From Methylococcales bacterium (GTDB taxonomy: Bacteria; Pseudomonadota; Gammaproteobacteria; Methylococcales; Methylomonadaceae): a stretch of DNA of 35,671 nt. Positions 32,865 through 35,671 of this stretch are shown piece by piece; the first letter of the stretch is position 1, and every line of letters starts with the position of its first letter. The notes beneath the pieces were generated by a model that searched no databases, was not told the DNA's origin, and worked only from the letters and a program-made list of their open reading frames with translations. The stretch spans positions 1-35,671 of the forward strand of contig JAPLRP010000008.1 in NCBI GenBank assembly GCA_026399095.1. Direction: 5' to 3'. A program made the position numbers and the translations under genes.

Positions 32865-33440
32865 ATGACTAAATCATGTTTAACCGTTATTTCACCACTC
32901 GTGTTGAGTGTGTTTTTTTGTTCGCCACTGCTTGCAGACGACGCAATACCCGATAATTTTCCCGTCAATACTATTGAAGATGAAGAATATAAACTGGGTT
33001 CCGGGGATTTAATAAAAATCACCGTCTTTAATCAAAAAGAATTATCCGGCGAATACATGATTAACGGAGCCGGCCTGATTGCCCTTCCCTTAATTGGCGA
33101 TGTAAAAACAAAAGACTTGACCGTAAAACAAGTCGAAGAAGGCATCGCCAATAAATTAAAACCTGATTACTTACTTAACCCAAAAGTTAACGTACAAGTT
33201 TTAAACTACCGGCCCTTTTATATCCTGGGCGAAGTGAAAGAGCCTCAATCTTATCCTTATGTCGACGGCATGACCTATCTTAACGCCGTAGCCATCGCAG
33301 GCGGCTATAGTTATCGCGCCAAAGAAGATTATGTGATGGTCATCAGAATGAAAGACCCCCAAAAACGCGAGCTAAAACTCAATATGGATGAAAAAGTAAT
33401 GCCGGGTGATGTAATCCACGTTGAAGAACGGTTTTTTTAG
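32865..33440 (+). CDS. Wza-like polysaccharide export protein
   Basis: A 191-residue periplasmic or outer-membrane polysaccharide exporter. A signal sequence (about 1-25, ending LLADD) is followed by the poly-export domain (about 42-120: YKLGSGDLIKITVFNQKELSG, then GLIALPLIGDVK) and one SLBB domain (about 118-190: FYILGEVKEPQSYPYVDGMTYLNAVAIAGGY). It ends PGDVIHVEERFF. This is the short form (Wza of E. coli has about 380 residues), as seen in EPS loci with a separate barrel protein, so the upstream barrel may form the outer-membrane pore. Cys19 lacks a proper lipobox. It lies 64 bases before the Wzc-like gene. Confidence 0.88.
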   Translation: MTKSCLTVISPLVLSVFFCSPLLADDAIPDNFPVNTIEDEEYKLGSGDLIKITVFNQKELSGEYMINGAGLIALPLIGDVKTKDLTVKQVEEGIANKLKPDYLLNPKVNVQVLNYRPFYILGEVKEPQSYPYVDGMTYLNAVAIAGGYSYRAKEDYVMVIRMKDPQKRELKLNMDEKVMPGDVIHVEERFF

Positions 33441-33504
33441 CACCACTAACCGATCCCGATAAAATCGCCAGCCCATTAACTCAATAAAAAAAATCGAGAA
33501 CACC

Positions 33505-35671
33505 GTGTACGAATCAAGAGACAAAAATCAGCAAACTGAAGACTCGCTGCAAATCGACAATACCGAGATTTCTTTAAGCAATATTATCAACACCCTCTGG
33601 TTAAGAAAACGCATCCTCATCAGTGTTACTTTTTTTATTAGTTTATTAGCGGTTTTGGCTATTTTTCAGTTAATCCCGCGTTACACAGCCGCCACGCAAC
33701 TTTTGATTGGCATCAACTCGGCTAAAGTGGTTGATATTCAAGAAGTCATGAGCGGCAGTTTAAACGGTGACTCTGCCGTTATCGGTGAAATGGAAGTCAT
33801 TAAATCGCGTGAATTAGCTCGTAAAATCATCAACCTTTTACATTTAGATCAATACGAAGAATATAACCCGGCCCTTAAAAAACCCGGCTTTTTTGCCGAG
33901 TTCGGTCCAAAAACTTGGCTACCGGAAAGTTGGATAGAAGCGATGGGCATGACTGAAATTGACGCCCGTACCGAAGAAGAAAAAGAAGAAGCCCGACTCA
34001 CCAATTTAACCAATACCTTTCTTAGTAAGTTAACGGTTTCACAAGTTAAACGCTCACAAGTCATCAATGTCGCTTTTGAATCAGAAGACCCTGCCTTAGC
34101 CGCCAAAATTGCTAATGAAATCGCTGATAACTACATCGTAGGTCAGTTACAAGCCAAATTTGATGCCACCAAAAAAGCCACCGATTGGCTCAATGATCAA
34201 CTCGGCGATTTAAAACTAAAACTCGAATCCTCAGAACGCGCCGTAGAAGAATACAAAAAAACCCATGCCTTACTCGAAGTGAGTGATGGCACGGGTCTGA
34301 GCCAACAACAACTATCAGAAGTTAACAGCCAATTAATCATCGCCCGCGCACAACGTGCCGAAGCCGAAGCCAAATACCAACAAGTAGAAGCAATCGCCAG
34401 AAGTGGTCAAGATATCGATAGCGTTTCGGAAGTTTTAAATTCTGCCCTGATTTCTTCATTGCGTGGACAAGAAGCCGAAGTGCAACGTAATTACTCGGAA
34501 ATGCTGGTTGAATATGGCGCTCGCCATCCCAACATGATTCAAATGCAAGCCGAACTAGCTGACATTAAAGGCAAAATAGGCTTGGAAGTAAAAAAAATAG
34601 CCGCCGGCTTACGACATAGCCTTGATGTTGACCGCGCTCGCGAAAGTTCTTTAGCGGGCAGTTTAAAACAAATGGAATCCAAAACAACCGGCAACAGTGA
34701 AGCAGAAGTAGAGCTACATGCCTTAGAGCGTGAAGCAACCGCCAACAAAGCCCTGTTTGAAACCTTTTTGGGGCGCTTTAAAGAAACCGCGTCAACTCAA
34801 GGTATTGCTCAAGCCGATGCACGAGTCATCTCTTTTGCAGAGATTCCTTTAATTGCTTCTTTCCCCAAGAAAAACCTGATGCTGACTGTCAGCATCATGG
34901 GCGCACTGTTTTTTGCGGTATTTTTGGTGTTTGTACTTGAAATGCTTAGCCCGGGCGTGCGATCACCCGAACAAATTCAGGCTCTTTTTAACATGACCAC
35001 GCTAGGTATCGTGCCTAAACTTATGGACATAAAAATACCGCCTCATGAATACCTGCTGGAAAAGCCTCAGTCGGCATTAGCAGAAGCGATGAACACCCTG
35101 CGGATATCGTTATCGTTACTTAACCCGGATTCTGAGACCAAAACCATCGTAGTCACCTCCTCAGTCCCTGGCGAAGGCAAATCAACGTTGTGCAGCACAT
35201 TGGCCAGACACTCGGCCTCTGCCGGAAAAAAAGTAGTCCTAGTGGATTGTGATTTACGCCGCCCGACTATTTCAAAAATATTTAATCTTGAAAAAGATAC
35301 TCTGGGCCTGACCGATTACTTAATGAACCACGACTTGGTAGTGGATAATCTGTTGGTGACAGACCCCAGAACCGGTATGAAAATTTTAACCCGGGGCCAT
35401 TCAGCCTATATTAACCCCAGCGATTTATTTGCCTCGCAGCGCATGAAAAGGTTAATTGAACATTTACGGCAACACTTTGATCTGGTTATTTTGGACTCAG
35501 CCCCCATCATGGCCGTACCGGATACCCGCATATTAGCCGGCTTGGCCGACAAAACCCTGTTTGTCTTAAACTGGGATGCAACACCCAAAAAAGTAGTCGC
35601 CAGTGCCTTACATATTTTAAATAAAGACGGCCATAACAACCTGGCCGGCATTGTCTTACAAAAAGTAAATA
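33505..35671 (+). CDS. Wzc-like chain-length regulator and BY-kinase, partial at window end
   Basis: A fused polysaccharide co-polymerase and tyrosine autokinase, open from GTG 33505 to the window edge (722 codons seen, 3' end missing). Order: Wzz domain with first helix (about 37-58), a long periplasmic coiled-coil stretch with the GNVR-type ARHPNMIQMQAEL (about 340-352), second helix (about 457-480), then the cytoplasmic kinase. Kinase motifs are Walker A SSVPGEGKST (552-561), Walker A-prime VVLVDCDLRRP (Asp581, Asp583) and Walker B LVILDSAP (660-667). The GTG is preceded by GAG six bases away. The C-terminal Tyr cluster would lie beyond the window. With Wza-like and barrel proteins upstream, it should control polymer length and export. 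Confidence 0.9.
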   Translation, partial: MYESRDKNQQTEDSLQIDNTEISLSNIINTLWLRKRILISVTFFISLLAVLAIFQLIPRYTAATQLLIGINSAKVVDIQEVMSGSLNGDSAVIGEMEVIKSRELARKIINLLHLDQYEEYNPALKKPGFFAEFGPKTWLPESWIEAMGMTEIDARTEEEKEEARLTNLTNTFLSKLTVSQVKRSQVINVAFESEDPALAAKIANEIADNYIVGQLQAKFDATKKATDWLNDQLGDLKLKLESSERAVEEYKKTHALLEVSDGTGLSQQQLSEVNSQLIIARAQRAEAEAKYQQVEAIARSGQDIDSVSEVLNSALISSLRGQEAEVQRNYSEMLVEYGARHPNMIQMQAELADIKGKIGLEVKKIAAGLRHSLDVDRARESSLAGSLKQMESKTTGNSEAEVELHALEREATANKALFETFLGRFKETASTQGIAQADARVISFAEIPLIASFPKKNLMLTVSIMGALFFAVFLVFVLEMLSPGVRSPEQIQALFNMTTLGIVPKLMDIKIPPHEYLLEKPQSALAEAMNTLRISLSLLNPDSETKTIVVTSSVPGEGKSTLCSTLARHSASAGKKVVLVDCDLRRPTISKIFNLEKDTLGLTDYLMNHDLVVDNLLVTDPRTGMKILTRGHSAYINPSDLFASQRMKRLIEHLRQHFDLVILDSAPIMAVPDTRILAGLADKTLFVLNWDATPKKVVASALHILNKDGHNNLAGIVLQKVN

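Overview
The window is chromosomal DNA from a low-GC gammaproteobacterium. The strongest evidence is the conserved minus-strand run tig-clpP-clpX-lon-hupB-ppiD, together with csrA next to tRNA-Ser/Arg/Asn genes, mtgA, queG, rhlE and an E. coli-like fabI. The exopolysaccharide (EPS) locus at the right edge, with its beta-barrel protein, short Wza-like exporter and fused Wzc/BY-kinase, is of the type found in methylotrophs. A methanotroph-like organism (Methylococcales) is therefore a reasonable guess, but the sequence does not prove it.

Layout. 1-1086: a small accessory patch with a lipoprotein gene probably split by a frameshift, flanked by imperfect 27-bp direct repeats. 1087-1624: tRNA-Asn, tRNA-Arg, tRNA-Ser and csrA, all minus. 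1968-6444: a minus-strand peptide-type ABC operon (lipoprotein binding protein plus two permeases) with no ATPase gene. 6572-7354: fabI. 7410-16413: the proteostasis block tig, clpP, clpX, lon, hupB, ppiD with tRNA-Leu, tRNA-Val and tRNA-Asp, including a sigma32-like promoter for lon. 16484-17335: a radical SAM protein. 17631-22700: a CecR-type TetR regulator leading a complete tripartite exporter operon (DevC/MacB-like permease, ATPase, HlyD-type adaptor, NodT-type outer-membrane factor). 22854-28964: mtgA, a DUF5765-like membrane protein, a receiver-HD-GYP protein, an HPt protein that looks like a detached hybrid-kinase tail, then queG and rhlE on the minus strand. 29390-35671: an atypical OmpR-family regulator divergent from an EPS operon.

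The EPS region is the most unusual part. The regulator has a receiver domain lacking the usual acidic pocket. Between it and the EPS operon lie an 11-bp perfect inverted repeat and a run of five exact-period 10-bp direct repeats (with a sixth, offset copy) that ends one base before a weak -35 element of a promoter with a perfect TATAAT. That promoter appears to drive two unrecognised secreted proteins (a Lys-rich coiled coil and an Ala-rich repeat protein, both ending in VSPN), then a beta-barrel protein, a Wza-like protein and a Wzc-like kinase cut by the window end. A 12-bp perfect hairpin over the barrel gene's stop codon may set different expression levels for the head and tail of the operon.

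Most other genes are housekeeping. I see no rRNA, insertion sequence, CRISPR array or replication origin.
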